Origin: JANJTB01 sp032027125
Lineage (GTDB): Bacteria > Bacteroidota > Ignavibacteria > Kapaibacteriales > UBA2268
NCBI GenBank assembly: GCA_032027125.1
Contig: JAVSMQ010000001.1
Span: forward strand, 2,606,568-2,670,567
Reading direction: 5' to 3'
DNA: 64,000 bases
Position 1 is the stretch's first letter. Each line of letters opens with the position of its first letter. Below the pieces are notes generated by a model. The model did no database searches and was not told where the DNA came from. It saw nothing but the letters and a program-made list of their open reading frames with translations. A program made the position numbers and the translations under genes. Of the stretch, positions 1 through 8,182 are shown piece by piece.

Positions 1-151
1 CGTCAATTGATGTAAATTCGGCAAAAACTACATTCAATGTATCAGGTTCGGAAATACTCATTACAATTTCTCTGAAAACAGTATCTGTAACATCTTCCAT
101 CGGCGCCAAAGCAATAAATTTCCTGTTCGGAATTTTCCAAAAACTTGTCAT
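1..151 (-). CDS. tRNA-dihydrouridine synthase, N-terminal fragment (runs off the window)
   Basis: Only the first 50 codons are present; the rest lies beyond the left edge. The reading from the ATG at 151 gives an N-terminus with APMEDVTD followed by VFRE, which matches the FMN-binding start of Dus-family tRNA-dihydrouridine synthases (consensus APMxGVTDxxFR), then VFAEFTSID, matching their second conserved strand. The family reduces uridines in the D-loop of tRNA using NADPH and FMN. The ATG overlaps the TAA stop of the upstream glycosyltransferase by one base (TAATG), so the two genes are probably translated together from one mRNA. The Dus subfamily cannot be fixed from 50 residues. Confidence 0.8.
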   Translation of the reverse strand, partial: MTSFWKIPNRKFIALAPMEDVTDTVFREIVMSISEPDTLNVVFAEFTSID

Positions 152-1272
152 TATTTTTTTATATCTCCGGCAAGATTTATTATTGTATCAGCAAGGCTTT
201 TCCATGTTGCCTTCAACTTATAGGATTGGATATTTGCAATAAATTCATCAATATTTAATTCAAAGAATTTTTTTATGCTTTCAGCTATTGCTGATGGTTC
301 CGGTTTGTCAATCATAATACCTGCTCCGTAAGGTTCAATCATTTCCGATAAACCTCCGACATTCGTTGCTATTACAGGCAGGTCAAAGTGGTATGCAATT
401 GCAACAATTCCGCTTTGAGTTGCAGATTTATAAGGCAGTAAACAGGCATCTGCTGCAGAGAAGAATAATGGAGTTTCATCATCTGAAATATATCTTGTAA
501 AAAGTGAAATCTTGCTGCCGGTATTAAGTTCGTCAATTTGCGACTGATATTTATCAAAACTGCCGTAAACTTCACCTGCTATCACCAAATGATAATCGTC
601 ACCAAGTCTGCTTACCGCAGATATTGCAAGGTCAATTCCTTTGTAATCCCTTATGAAACCATAACAGAGAATTATTTTTTTATCCTGAGGCAGACCAAGA
701 CGACTCCTGGCTTCAGGCTTTTGTATTTTGTCTCCGAAATGCTCATAAAGCGGGTGCGGGTGGAAAACAAACTTTGCATCGGGCTTTAACTTCAACAAAT
801 CACGCTTAACAGTTTCGCTCATAACTATAAAAGCATCATTTCGATTAAGAAAATATTTTATCAGCGATAAATCACCGTATCTCAATTCATGTGGTATTAC
901 ATTATCTAAAATACTGATAACCCTGCTTCTGTTTTTCAATTTACCTGTCACATATCCTAATGAAGGGGCAAAATACGGCATCCAGAATTTTGTAATCAAA
1001 ATATCAGGCTTGTCAGTCTTTATCTTCCTGGCGGCAGATATATAACTCAAAGGCTGGATTGTATTCAGCACTCTTTCTGAATCAATTACCAATGCATTAT
1101 CACCTTTCTGAACCATTTGGGTAGTACCCGGAAAAAGTAACCGCGGATACTGAAGCGTAAATGTGTAGGCTTTTACATCGTTATTCACTGATAATTGATT
1201 GTATAAGGAAGCATTGAACTGTGCAATACCGCCTCTATACGGATAAAATGTAGATAAATAAGAGATTTTCAT
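151..1272 (-). CDS. Glycosyltransferase family 4-type (GT-B fold)
   Basis: This 373-residue protein is a retaining GT-B glycosyltransferase of the GT1/GT4 type, likely using a nucleotide sugar in cell-surface polysaccharide or glycolipid synthesis. The N-terminus (MKISYLSTFYPYRGGIAQFN) has the glycine-rich acceptor-side loop. The C-terminal half has the family pattern: an ILCYGFIRDYKGIDLAI strand, a FFSAADACLLPY segment and a SGIVAIAYHFDLPVIATNVGGLSEMI segment, where the E of the EX7E-like motif sits. I chose the ATG at 1272; a TTG four codons earlier is possible but less likely. The gene overlaps the following dus gene by one base. Acceptor and donor sugars cannot be read from the sequence. 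A divergent methyltransferase starts 67 bases away. Confidence 0.85.
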   Translation of the reverse strand: MKISYLSTFYPYRGGIAQFNASLYNQLSVNNDVKAYTFTLQYPRLLFPGTTQMVQKGDNALVIDSERVLNTIQPLSYISAARKIKTDKPDILITKFWMPYFAPSLGYVTGKLKNRSRVISILDNVIPHELRYGDLSLIKYFLNRNDAFIVMSETVKRDLLKLKPDAKFVFHPHPLYEHFGDKIQKPEARSRLGLPQDKKIILCYGFIRDYKGIDLAISAVSRLGDDYHLVIAGEVYGSFDKYQSQIDELNTGSKISLFTRYISDDETPLFFSAADACLLPYKSATQSGIVAIAYHFDLPVIATNVGGLSEMIEPYGAGIMIDKPEPSAIAESIKKFFELNIDEFIANIQSYKLKATWKSLADTIINLAGDIKK

Positions 1273-1338
1273 TAAACTCAGCAATTTTTAATTTACAATT
1301 TCGTAAAATACTAAATTAATCATAATTATAATATTACA

Positions 1339-2154
1339 ATGACGGACAGGATAAGGGACTTAGTTTTTAACAGCGAAATTACCGATGCTGAAAAATATTA
1401 CTGGGGTTATATGTACGACCTGGGCAGGATTACAATAGTACCATATTTAACCCAAAAAGGTATTTACAAAACAGGTGATTCCGTCGTCGAAATCGGCTCT
1501 GCTGAAGGCGGAGTGCTTCATGCCTTTGCCGATAAAGGTGCTGTTGACTGTCTGGGTACTGATATTGCAGAATCAAGACTTGAAAAGGGCAGAATTATTA
1601 CGAACATTGCAGGTCTTAACGTTGATTTTGTCTATAATGACATAATTTACGGAGAACCTGAAAAAAAGTGGTATAACAAATATGACCTTGCGATACTTCG
1701 GGATGTCATTGAGCATCTTGATGATACTGCAATTGCTTTGAAAAATATCAGCAAAGTGATTAAACCCGGGGGTTATCTTTTTGTTACTTTTCCGCCATAT
1801 AATTCTCCTTACGGCGGTCATCAGCATACTCTTGCAGGCAGACTGCCGAGCCGTCTTCCATATATTCACCATTTACCCGTTTCATTATTCAAAAAGTTAA
1901 TTAGCAGCGGAAGACCTCAGGATATTGAAGAAGTTGAAAGACTTATAAACATTCAGCTTTCTCCCGAGAAATTTTTAAAGGCAGCAATTAGTGCTGATTA
2001 CGAAATTATCAGCACCGACTATTACTTGCTGCGTCCTGTATTCAAAATGAAATTCGGACTGCCGACTTTGAAAATAAATTTACCGGCTAAATTACCATTT
2101 ATAAGAAATTACTTCTGTATGGAAGCTGCATATATTCTGCGTAAGAAGAGTTGA
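1339..2154 (+). CDS. Class I SAM-dependent methyltransferase
   Basis: The 271-residue protein has the Rossmann-type SAM methyltransferase motifs in order: motif I VVEIGSAEGGVLHAFADKG near residues 49-67, an acidic end to strand 2 (LGTDIAESRL), motif IV YDLAILRDVIEHLDD, and a post-motif strand VIKPGGYLFVTFPP. This arrangement is typical of Methyltransf_11/23-type enzymes that act on small molecules, lipids or sugars. The stretch after the last motif (GGHQHTLAGRLPSRLPYIHHLP) is unusual, and I cannot tie it to a substrate. The gene is divergent from the glycosyltransferase and dus pair, so a role in modifying the same polysaccharide is plausible but is inference only. No clear Shine-Dalgarno sequence precedes the ATG. 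Confidence 0.85.
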   Translation: MTDRIRDLVFNSEITDAEKYYWGYMYDLGRITIVPYLTQKGIYKTGDSVVEIGSAEGGVLHAFADKGAVDCLGTDIAESRLEKGRIITNIAGLNVDFVYNDIIYGEPEKKWYNKYDLAILRDVIEHLDDTAIALKNISKVIKPGGYLFVTFPPYNSPYGGHQHTLAGRLPSRLPYIHHLPVSLFKKLISSGRPQDIEEVERLINIQLSPEKFLKAAISADYEIISTDYYLLRPVFKMKFGLPTLKINLPAKLPFIRNYFCMEAAYILRKKS

Positions 2155-2464
2155 ATTTAATAAATACAGGTGTTTTAAGCTTAAATACCTTTACATCAAT
2201 ACCTGACCCAACTTTATTAATTTCACGGAATTCATCATTTGAAAATTTCAAAAAAAAAATTTCTAATTCAGAAAATATCAAAAGTACTTATTCTTGAAAT
2301 TGAATCATCAAATTTGCAACTAAATTGGTCTTTTTTAAAAAATATGAACTTTTTATAGTGTTTTGAATATTAAGAATTTAATTATTCACTATAATTATCT
2401 ATTTTTGTATATTGATTTAAGTACGTTTACGCTATTTTAATAAAAAAATTGACAAAGAGATACC
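2155..2464. other. Intergenic, AT-rich, mreB upstream region
   Basis: This 310-base gap holds no credible gene. Apart from the TATTTTTG promoter-like box at 2400-2407 I see only A/T-rich sequence, with no hairpin strong enough to call a terminator. Confidence 0.5.
2400..2407 (+). promoter_or_regulatory. Candidate -7 promoter element (TATTTTTG) for mreBCD
   Basis: TATTTTTG fits the Bacteroidota primary-sigma -7 consensus TAnnTTTG and lies 58 bases before the mreB start. No TTTG -33 box is found at the ideal spacing, so the call rests on the -7 match and on the same box recurring before other genes in the window. Confidence 0.45.
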
Positions 2465-3484
2465 TTGATAAAGCTGTTTTCAAATGACGTTGCAATAGAC
2501 TTAGGAACTGCAAACACACTTATCTGGATGAAGGGTAAGGGGATAGTATTAAATGAACCAACCATCGTAGCTTACGACCGTTCAACTAAGCACATAATAG
2601 CAATTGGGCATGATGCTCAGTCTATGGTAGGTAAAACGCACAAGGATATTAAAATTATCAGACCTCTCCGGGATGGTGCTATAGCGGACTTTGAGATAAC
2701 CGAAGGTATGCTTAGGGCATTTATCCGTAAAGTTTCGATGTCATGGCAGCCTGCACGAAGAGTAGTAGTCTGCGTTCCATCAGGCATAACTGAAGTCGAA
2801 AAACGTGCAGTCCGCGATAGCTGCGAACACGCCGGAGCCAAGGAAGTGCATTTGATTGCCGAACCAATGGCAGGAGCTATCGGTATCGGTCTTAACGTGC
2901 ATGAACCGATCGGCAATCTGATTGTTGATATCGGAGGTGGAACTACTGAAATTGCTGTAATAGCACTCTCAGGTATAGTTGCTGACGAATCAATCAGAAT
3001 AGCCGGCGACGAAATGACAAATGCCATTGTTCAGTATTTCCGCAGAACGCACAACATATTAATCGGCGACCGTACAGGTGAAATGATAAAATGCAGCGTT
3101 GGTTCGGCTGTTCCGCTCGAAGAAGAGATTGAAATTGAAGTAAAAGGACGCGACCTCGTATCGGGCATTCCAAAATCAATAATTGTCAGTTCGCCTGATA
3201 TTCGTGATGCACTTGCAGAATCTGTTAACGAAATTGTTGATGCGGTTTTGAGCCTTCTGGAAAGAACTCCTCCCGAACTTTCGGCTGATATTTTCGACCG
3301 CGGTATTATGCTGTCCGGCGGCGGTGCATTGCTCAAAGGTTTGGATGAACGTTTACGGCGGGTGACAAGTCTGCCGGTTCATGTTGCTGACGACCCGTTA
3401 ACTGCTGTTGTCCGTGGTACAGGCAAGGTGCTTGAGAATCTCGCTGATTATTCTTCTGTATTGATTAAAAGTACAAGGTACTAA
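2465..3484 (+). CDS. mreB: Rod shape-determining actin homologue MreB
   Basis: The 339-residue product is MreB, the bacterial actin that polymerises on the inner face of the cytoplasmic membrane and guides lateral cell-wall synthesis. The actin-fold ATP-binding motifs are visible: phosphate-1 DLGTANTLIW near residues 11-20, phosphate-2 IVDIGGGTTEIAV near residues 158-170, and the adenosine loop LSGGGALLKGLDE near residue 283. The length matches the family. The start is a TTG at 2465 after an AAAGAGA Shine-Dalgarno-like stretch; it gives the family's normal N-terminus (MIKLFSNDVAIDLGT), so a TTG start is well supported. It is the first gene of mreBCD, with mreC 46 bases downstream. Confidence 0.97.
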   Translation: MIKLFSNDVAIDLGTANTLIWMKGKGIVLNEPTIVAYDRSTKHIIAIGHDAQSMVGKTHKDIKIIRPLRDGAIADFEITEGMLRAFIRKVSMSWQPARRVVVCVPSGITEVEKRAVRDSCEHAGAKEVHLIAEPMAGAIGIGLNVHEPIGNLIVDIGGGTTEIAVIALSGIVADESIRIAGDEMTNAIVQYFRRTHNILIGDRTGEMIKCSVGSAVPLEEEIEIEVKGRDLVSGIPKSIIVSSPDIRDALAESVNEIVDAVLSLLERTPPELSADIFDRGIMLSGGGALLKGLDERLRRVTSLPVHVADDPLTAVVRGTGKVLENLADYSSVLIKSTRY

Positions 3485-3530
3485 TCAATTTTTTGACAGC
3501 TTATATGATTGACAGGAAATCATAACATAT

Positions 3531-4385
3531 ATGCAAAACTTAATCAATTTTGTTACTAAGTATAAAGAATACATAACATTTACGGCATTAGTTATTATTT
3601 GCTTGTCATTAATTTCTATTGGTGATGTGTCTCGTATTGGTGGTTTCCGAACCGTTATTATCGGTTCAATGGCTTGGATGCAGGGTGCTTTATCATGGAT
3701 TCCCAATCCGGGGGCATTACAAAATGAAAACCGCGCTTTGCGTGAGTTAAATCTCGAACTATCCACCGAAGTTACCAAAATGCGTTCTGCCGTAATTGAA
3801 AACAACAGATTACGTCAGGTTTTGGAATTTCGTCAAAAATTCCCCGATTCGTTGATTACTGCAGAAATTGTCGGCAAATCAAGTATAGAATTGCGAAATT
3901 ATGTAGCCATAAATAAAGGCAGCAGTGCCGGTATCAGTCAGGGTATGTCCATTCGTACGGATGCAGGATTAGTAGGTACTGTAATTGGTACATCAGAAAA
4001 TTATTCATTAGTCGAACTTGTGAATAACCGCAATGTAAAAGTTTCTGCAAAAATTCAAAGAACAAATATTGACGGCATTCTTACATGGAGCGGAGGCGAT
4101 TATTTCAATCTGAATAATATTCCCACTTCGTTTGACATCAAGAAGGGCGACGTGGTTCTAACTTCCGAATTCTCAAACAAATATCCGCCGGATGTTCCTT
4201 TTGGTGAAATTGTACAGGTTAAGGACGAGAAAAATTCATTGTTTCTAACCATTAAAATCAAACCTTTTGTAAATCTTGCATCGGTGGAACAGGTCTTTGT
4301 AATAAGGCGGATTCCGGATGAAGAAAGAAATAAATTGATTCTGCAGCTCGAAGAAAGATTATTAACAAAGAAAAAAAACCGGTAA
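3531..4385 (+). CDS. mreC: Rod shape-determining protein MreC
   Basis: The 284-residue protein has the layout of MreC: a short cytoplasmic N-terminus, one transmembrane helix (about residues 15-35), a coiled coil (about 58-100, LRELNLELSTEVTKMRSAV) and a periplasmic beta-rich domain. Family signatures in that domain include VAINKGSSAGISQGM and VVLTSEFSNKYPPDVPFGEI. MreC is a periplasmic scaffold that links MreB/MreD to the wall synthases PBP2 and RodA. The gene lies between mreB and mreD, with only 3 bases to mreD. The C-terminus is lysine-rich (LLTKKKNR). Confidence 0.95.
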   Translation: MQNLINFVTKYKEYITFTALVIICLSLISIGDVSRIGGFRTVIIGSMAWMQGALSWIPNPGALQNENRALRELNLELSTEVTKMRSAVIENNRLRQVLEFRQKFPDSLITAEIVGKSSIELRNYVAINKGSSAGISQGMSIRTDAGLVGTVIGTSENYSLVELVNNRNVKVSAKIQRTNIDGILTWSGGDYFNLNNIPTSFDIKKGDVVLTSEFSNKYPPDVPFGEIVQVKDEKNSLFLTIKIKPFVNLASVEQVFVIRRIPDEERNKLILQLEERLLTKKKNR

Positions 4386-4388
4386 TTC

Positions 4389-4919
4389 ATGATTTTATCT
4401 TATGATAGAAGAAACGCTAAAGACAAGCAGCTGCGGTATGTATTATACTCCTTAGCAGCATTACTTATAATTGTGTTTCAGATATCAATAGTAAATCTGA
4501 TTCAGATTGGCGGGCTGACTCCCAATCTCATGATTATCCTTGTCGTCTGGATAACACTTTCCGAGGGTCAGTTTGTCGGGCTTTTTGCGGGCTTTTTAGC
4601 AGGGTTCATATTTGACGTAGCCACATTTGATTTGATAGGTACAAATGCTCTGGCGCAAACCGTAAACGCTTTTGTTGCCGGATTTTTTTACAAACAGGGC
4701 AAAGAAGACCTGACATTGAAACGTTTTGGTTTTATAATCACAGTTTTCGTCGGTTCGGTATTTCATAATGTTGTTTACTTCTTTCTATATCTTAAGCTGA
4801 GCGAGCTTGATTTTTTCAGCTTTTTCTTCAAATACGGAATAGCAACCAGCCTTTATACAACAGTTTTTGCAGTTGCCGCAATACTATTTAAAATGCCCCG
4901 GAAAGAAGTAAATATATAA
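4389..4919 (+). CDS. mreD: Rod shape-determining protein MreD
   Basis: The 176-residue product is a polytopic membrane protein with about five or six hydrophobic segments, the size and hydropathy of MreD. The segment GLFAGFLAGFIFDVATFDLIGTNALAQT matches the conserved family region. MreD works with MreC in the inner membrane in the elongation machinery. The start lies 3 bases after the mreC stop, so translation is probably coupled. The operon stops here: no penicillin-binding protein 2 (mrdA) or rodA follows, although these often come next in related genomes. Confidence 0.9.
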   Translation: MILSYDRRNAKDKQLRYVLYSLAALLIIVFQISIVNLIQIGGLTPNLMIILVVWITLSEGQFVGLFAGFLAGFIFDVATFDLIGTNALAQTVNAFVAGFFYKQGKEDLTLKRFGFIITVFVGSVFHNVVYFFLYLKLSELDFFSFFFKYGIATSLYTTVFAVAAILFKMPRKEVNI

Positions 4920-5060
4920 ATGGTTTGAATTGTGAATCAGTATTTGTAAGTCATCGAAAGGCTGAATATCTGAACAGTTGAAAAATAATCTAAATAATAA
5001 TATTAACTACTGTTTTTCGTTCATTCTGTAATATTTACAAGTATAATTTAGGTGATATAA

Positions 5061-5276
5061 ATGATGACTACGTATCAGCTCCGCTCCGATGAACTTAATT
5101 ATGAATTGATAGATTCAATTAAAAATACTTATAAAAATAAGAATATTGTAATTGATGTTTATCAAAACGAGGATATTGATTTGGCTCTAAATGAAATCAC
5201 CAATCCTGAAATTATCAAAAGAATTAACGATATCAAAGTAAATAAAAATATTGTCACACCGGAATTGACAATTTGA
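5061..5276 (+). CDS. Antitoxin partner of a YoeB-type toxin
   Basis: This 71-residue protein begins MMTTYQLRSDELNYELIDSIK and ends in an unstructured acidic tail. It has the size, position and N-terminal pattern of the short antitoxins that precede Txe/YoeB toxins in Bacteroidota; it is not a clear YefM/Phd match. Such antitoxins bind their toxin through the C-terminal tail and repress the operon through the N-terminus. The stop is one base before the toxin start, the spacing of a co-translated pair. An AGGTGA Shine-Dalgarno sequence precedes the first ATG by 5 bases. The family assignment is inference from context. Confidence 0.75.
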   Translation: MMTTYQLRSDELNYELIDSIKNTYKNKNIVIDVYQNEDIDLALNEITNPEIIKRINDIKVNKNIVTPELTI

Positions 5277-5277
5277 T

Positions 5278-5538
5278 ATGAGAATTTTAAGTTTCCACCA
5301 AAATGCATTCTTTGAATATCTTGAATGGAATGAAATTGATTTATCAAAATATAACAAAATCAATACACTTCTAAAAGATATATTAAGACACCCATTCACA
5401 GGAATAGGTAAACCCGCACCGCTTAAATACAAGAATAATAAATATTGGTCCAGAAGAATAACTGATGAACACAGAATTGTATATCAGGTACTTGATGAAA
5501 TGATATTGATTATATCCTGCAAGGGGCATTATAAATAA
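5278..5538 (+). CDS. yoeB: Txe/YoeB-family ribosome-dependent mRNA interferase, catalytic Glu replaced by Ala
   Basis: The 86-residue product aligns along its length with YoeB: an N-terminal FFEYLEWNEID, a GIGKPAPLKY loop, YWSRRITDEHRIVYQV and a terminal HY. YoeB enters the ribosomal A site and cuts mRNA during translation. In E. coli YoeB the catalytic residues are Glu46, Arg65 and His83. The matching positions here are Ala47, Arg66 and His84, so the general base in the usual KPEPLK motif is missing. The length is normal and the frame is open, so this is a point change rather than decay. The toxin may be weak or inactive. It lies one base after the antitoxin gene. Confidence 0.88.
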   Translation: MRILSFHQNAFFEYLEWNEIDLSKYNKINTLLKDILRHPFTGIGKPAPLKYKNNKYWSRRITDEHRIVYQVLDEMILIISCKGHYK

Positions 5539-5623
5539 TTATCAAAAATTCTTGAGACGTTTTTGAAGTTGATGTGTCATTATAAATAGATGACTATGCA
5601 AATTATAAAAAAGAGATTTGGTT

Positions 5624-7987
5624 ATGAAAAAACTTATACTGATTTTATTACTACTGCCGCTTACAATCCTTTGTCAGGTCGATTTCCCTGAATGGGAAAA
5701 AATTGATTACGATAGCTTTTCAAGTTTTTCAGAAGTGAAAATTGTATCAAATCATAAAAGTGAATTATTCGGCATACTACCAAACGGTGTTTTCAAATCA
5801 ACAAATCAGGGAGATAATTGGAAACGTTTGAATATGCCTGATTCTATCATATATAATCAGATTTTTATAAATAAAAATATAATTGCAGCTTATGGATTTT
5901 CTTATTCAGATTATAAACAAATCGAAGGTTATCTTATAATATCTAAAGATAATGGAAATAGTTGGAAAACTTATCCTTTCATTTATGGTAATGAAAAGGA
6001 TTCTTTATCTCAAGATTGGTTTCAATCAATTTTAACAATAGATGAATTTGGGAATTTATGGGGAAGATTTCGCGGAAGTATTCAGGATTCATCTGGGATT
6101 TATTATGGTATAGAAAAACTATTTGTATTTGATTCAGAATTTGAAAAGCAAATTACAAAATTTAAGATTGATGGCAATTATCATTTTAAAAACATGATAA
6201 TTGAAGATTCGACAATTTTTGCCTTTTATGCTACTCATACTGATTTCGATTATCTTTTATATATATTACATTCATCCAATTTAGGACAGTCATGGGACAC
6301 ATTACAATCTGATGACAAAGGAACTCCTTATTTTGAAATGAATACTAGAAAATATTATGATGGGGGAACTATAGTTTATTCTGAAGGTAAATTATATTTG
6401 GAATTAGATGAAGCAGATATGATAATAAATATTGAAAATAGAACTTATCAATACATAACTTATGAAGGGCATAGAGACCCTTATAAGATAATAAAAATAA
6501 ATGATGCCGAATTTTATTCATATACTGATGATTATGATGGAAATTGGAATTTTCAAATCCGGCGTTCAAGAGATACTATGAAAACCTGGGAGAATATTAC
6601 ATTTAATTTATATGATATTACAGATATTATTTATTCCACTAGTATTTCAATAGACAGTAATGACAATGTGTATTTAGATGGAATTTACAGACTTTTGAGT
6701 GGTGATTCAATCTGGACTTATGTTAATAAAACAAATCTTCAGTTTTTGATAGGAAGTTATTTTCAGGTAAATACAAAATCTGAGATTTTAGCTTTTCCTT
6801 TTTCATATCCATCTTTAATGTATTACAAAAATAATGAATGGCTGACACCGGATTGGAATGTTTGCGGAATATGGATGACGGAATCTGGCATTAGATTTTT
6901 ACCTAATGATAATATCCTTGTATATTCAAGCTGCGGATTAATAAATACAAAATATCCTTTTAATGAATATTCATATTATATATCAAATGATTCGTTAATT
7001 ATATCTGACGTTTCGAATTGGTTTGATTATCAACAGGATAAATATATCGGTACCGGTTATGTACAGAGAAATGATGAAAAAATAACATATAATGCTTTTT
7101 CCCGTGATAATTGCGAAACCTGGGAAATATTAAATAATTTCACAAGACCAGGATTTGGAAACATAATTATCAATAAAAATGAAGAAATTATTCATTTTGG
7201 TGATTCCGCCCGCATATATATATCAACTGATAAAGGTACAACCTGGAAAATTGCACACGATGAATCTTCAAAAACAACTGATTATGATGAAATAGGGCCC
7301 AGCATATATGCAGCCGAATATTCATTTAATCAGCTTACAGGAGTCGGGTATGTGATTTATTATAATCCATCTTCGCTGTTAATAACACGTGACAATGGTC
7401 ATTCGTGGACTTCTTATGATACTTGGGATGAACCTTTGGAACCAAATATAGATTTGATATTTTATTCACATTATTATAGTCAATCTCCATTTAGTGTTTT
7501 TAGCCCGGGTCTTATTCCTGATAACACTACAGGTTACTTCTATGCTGCTACTTTTGGCGGTGTGTATCGCTCCACTGATTCATTACGTTCGTTTCACTGT
7601 ATAAGCAAAGGACAAGTAGAGCCGTCTGTTATTACATCATTATTTTTAGGTTATGACGGCAGGTTATATGCAGTGAATTACAATGGCTTCTGGCGAACTA
7701 AAAATAAAGTAACAAGTGTTGAAAATGACACTAAACCTGAATTCAGTAATTCAGATATATTTATTTACCCAAATCCGGCAGGGGAATATATTATAATTCA
7801 AACTTCGGAAGTTTCAGAAACTTCCGAAGTTTATAAAGTTCAGATATTTGATATGCTTGGGATTGAAGTAATATCCGAGCTTATTCATCCGATGACTGTC
7901 AGTCATCGGATGAATGTAGAAAGTCTGCCGGCAGGTGTGTACTATATCAAAATTGGAGATAAGGTAGAGAAATTTATGAAGAGGTGA
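5624..7987 (+). CDS. Secreted Asp-box (BNR) repeat protein with T9SS sorting domain
   Basis: The 787-residue protein has a signal peptide (MKKLILILLLLPLTILCQ) and repeated sialidase-type Asp-box motifs (SKDNGNSW, SSNLGQSW, STDKGTTW, TRDNGHSW), which mark beta-propeller blades. Its last ~75 residues (from IFIYPNPAGEY to KVEKFMKR) form a type A T9SS C-terminal sorting domain, so it should be exported by T9SS and anchored at or released from the cell surface. Asp-boxes are structural; no sialidase catalytic residues are evident, so an enzymatic role is not claimed. I chose the ATG at 5624, preceded by AAAAAGAGA, over the TTG two codons earlier. Two 33-base palindromes lie in frame within the sorting domain. 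Confidence 0.85.
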   Translation: MKKLILILLLLPLTILCQVDFPEWEKIDYDSFSSFSEVKIVSNHKSELFGILPNGVFKSTNQGDNWKRLNMPDSIIYNQIFINKNIIAAYGFSYSDYKQIEGYLIISKDNGNSWKTYPFIYGNEKDSLSQDWFQSILTIDEFGNLWGRFRGSIQDSSGIYYGIEKLFVFDSEFEKQITKFKIDGNYHFKNMIIEDSTIFAFYATHTDFDYLLYILHSSNLGQSWDTLQSDDKGTPYFEMNTRKYYDGGTIVYSEGKLYLELDEADMIINIENRTYQYITYEGHRDPYKIIKINDAEFYSYTDDYDGNWNFQIRRSRDTMKTWENITFNLYDITDIIYSTSISIDSNDNVYLDGIYRLLSGDSIWTYVNKTNLQFLIGSYFQVNTKSEILAFPFSYPSLMYYKNNEWLTPDWNVCGIWMTESGIRFLPNDNILVYSSCGLINTKYPFNEYSYYISNDSLIISDVSNWFDYQQDKYIGTGYVQRNDEKITYNAFSRDNCETWEILNNFTRPGFGNIIINKNEEIIHFGDSARIYISTDKGTTWKIAHDESSKTTDYDEIGPSIYAAEYSFNQLTGVGYVIYYNPSSLLITRDNGHSWTSYDTWDEPLEPNIDLIFYSHYYSQSPFSVFSPGLIPDNTTGYFYAATFGGVYRSTDSLRSFHCISKGQVEPSVITSLFLGYDGRLYAVNYNGFWRTKNKVTSVENDTKPEFSNSDIFIYPNPAGEYIIIQTSEVSETSEVYKVQIFDMLGIEVISELIHPMTVSHRMNVESLPAGVYYIKIGDKVEKFMKR
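7800..7832. repeat. 33-base perfect palindrome inside a coding region
   Basis: Two 16-base arms (7800-7815 and 7817-7832) are exact reverse complements around one centre base. The core words are AACTTCGGAAGTTTC and its complement. The element is exactly 11 codons and encodes SEVSETSEV-like residues between two strands of the T9SS sorting domain. Confidence 0.9.
7883..7915. repeat. Second 33-base perfect palindrome inside the same coding region
   Basis: Two 16-base arms (7883-7898 and 7900-7915) are exact reverse complements around one centre base; the left arm is ATTCATCCGATGACTG. It is again 11 codons long and in frame, and encodes the HPMTVSHRM segment between two strands of the sorting domain. 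It has the same design as the palindrome at 7800-7832 but a different sequence. Confidence 0.9.
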
Positions 7988-8162
7988 TTTTACTTGTAAA
8001 CATCTCCACGGTTATCTGCTTTGTAAAAATAAATTAGGACTGTTTCCTTTTGGATTTCATACAGGAATCTGTAATCTCCGATTCTTATACGGTAAAAACC
8101 TTTCGGTTTGCCCTTCAAAGGTGTTATATCGAGATTTGAATTTCTTGAATACGGATTTTCTG

Positions 8163-8182
8163 CTAAACACAGATTTTCACGG
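8163..8182. repeat. Left end of insertion sequence: target duplication and terminal inverted repeat
   Basis: CTAAA at 8163-8167 is the target-site duplication and CACAGATTTTCACGG at 8168-8182 is the terminal inverted repeat, an exact 15-base match to the complement of 10236-10250. Confidence 0.92.

Noticed and set aside
7800..7832. Terminator within the Asp-box gene
   Set aside because: The hairpin lies inside the coding frame, has no T-tract and keeps 11 codons in frame.
5624..7987. Sialidase enzyme call for the Asp-box protein
   Set aside because: Asp-boxes are structural; no arginine triad or catalytic Tyr/Glu/Asp set could be recognised.
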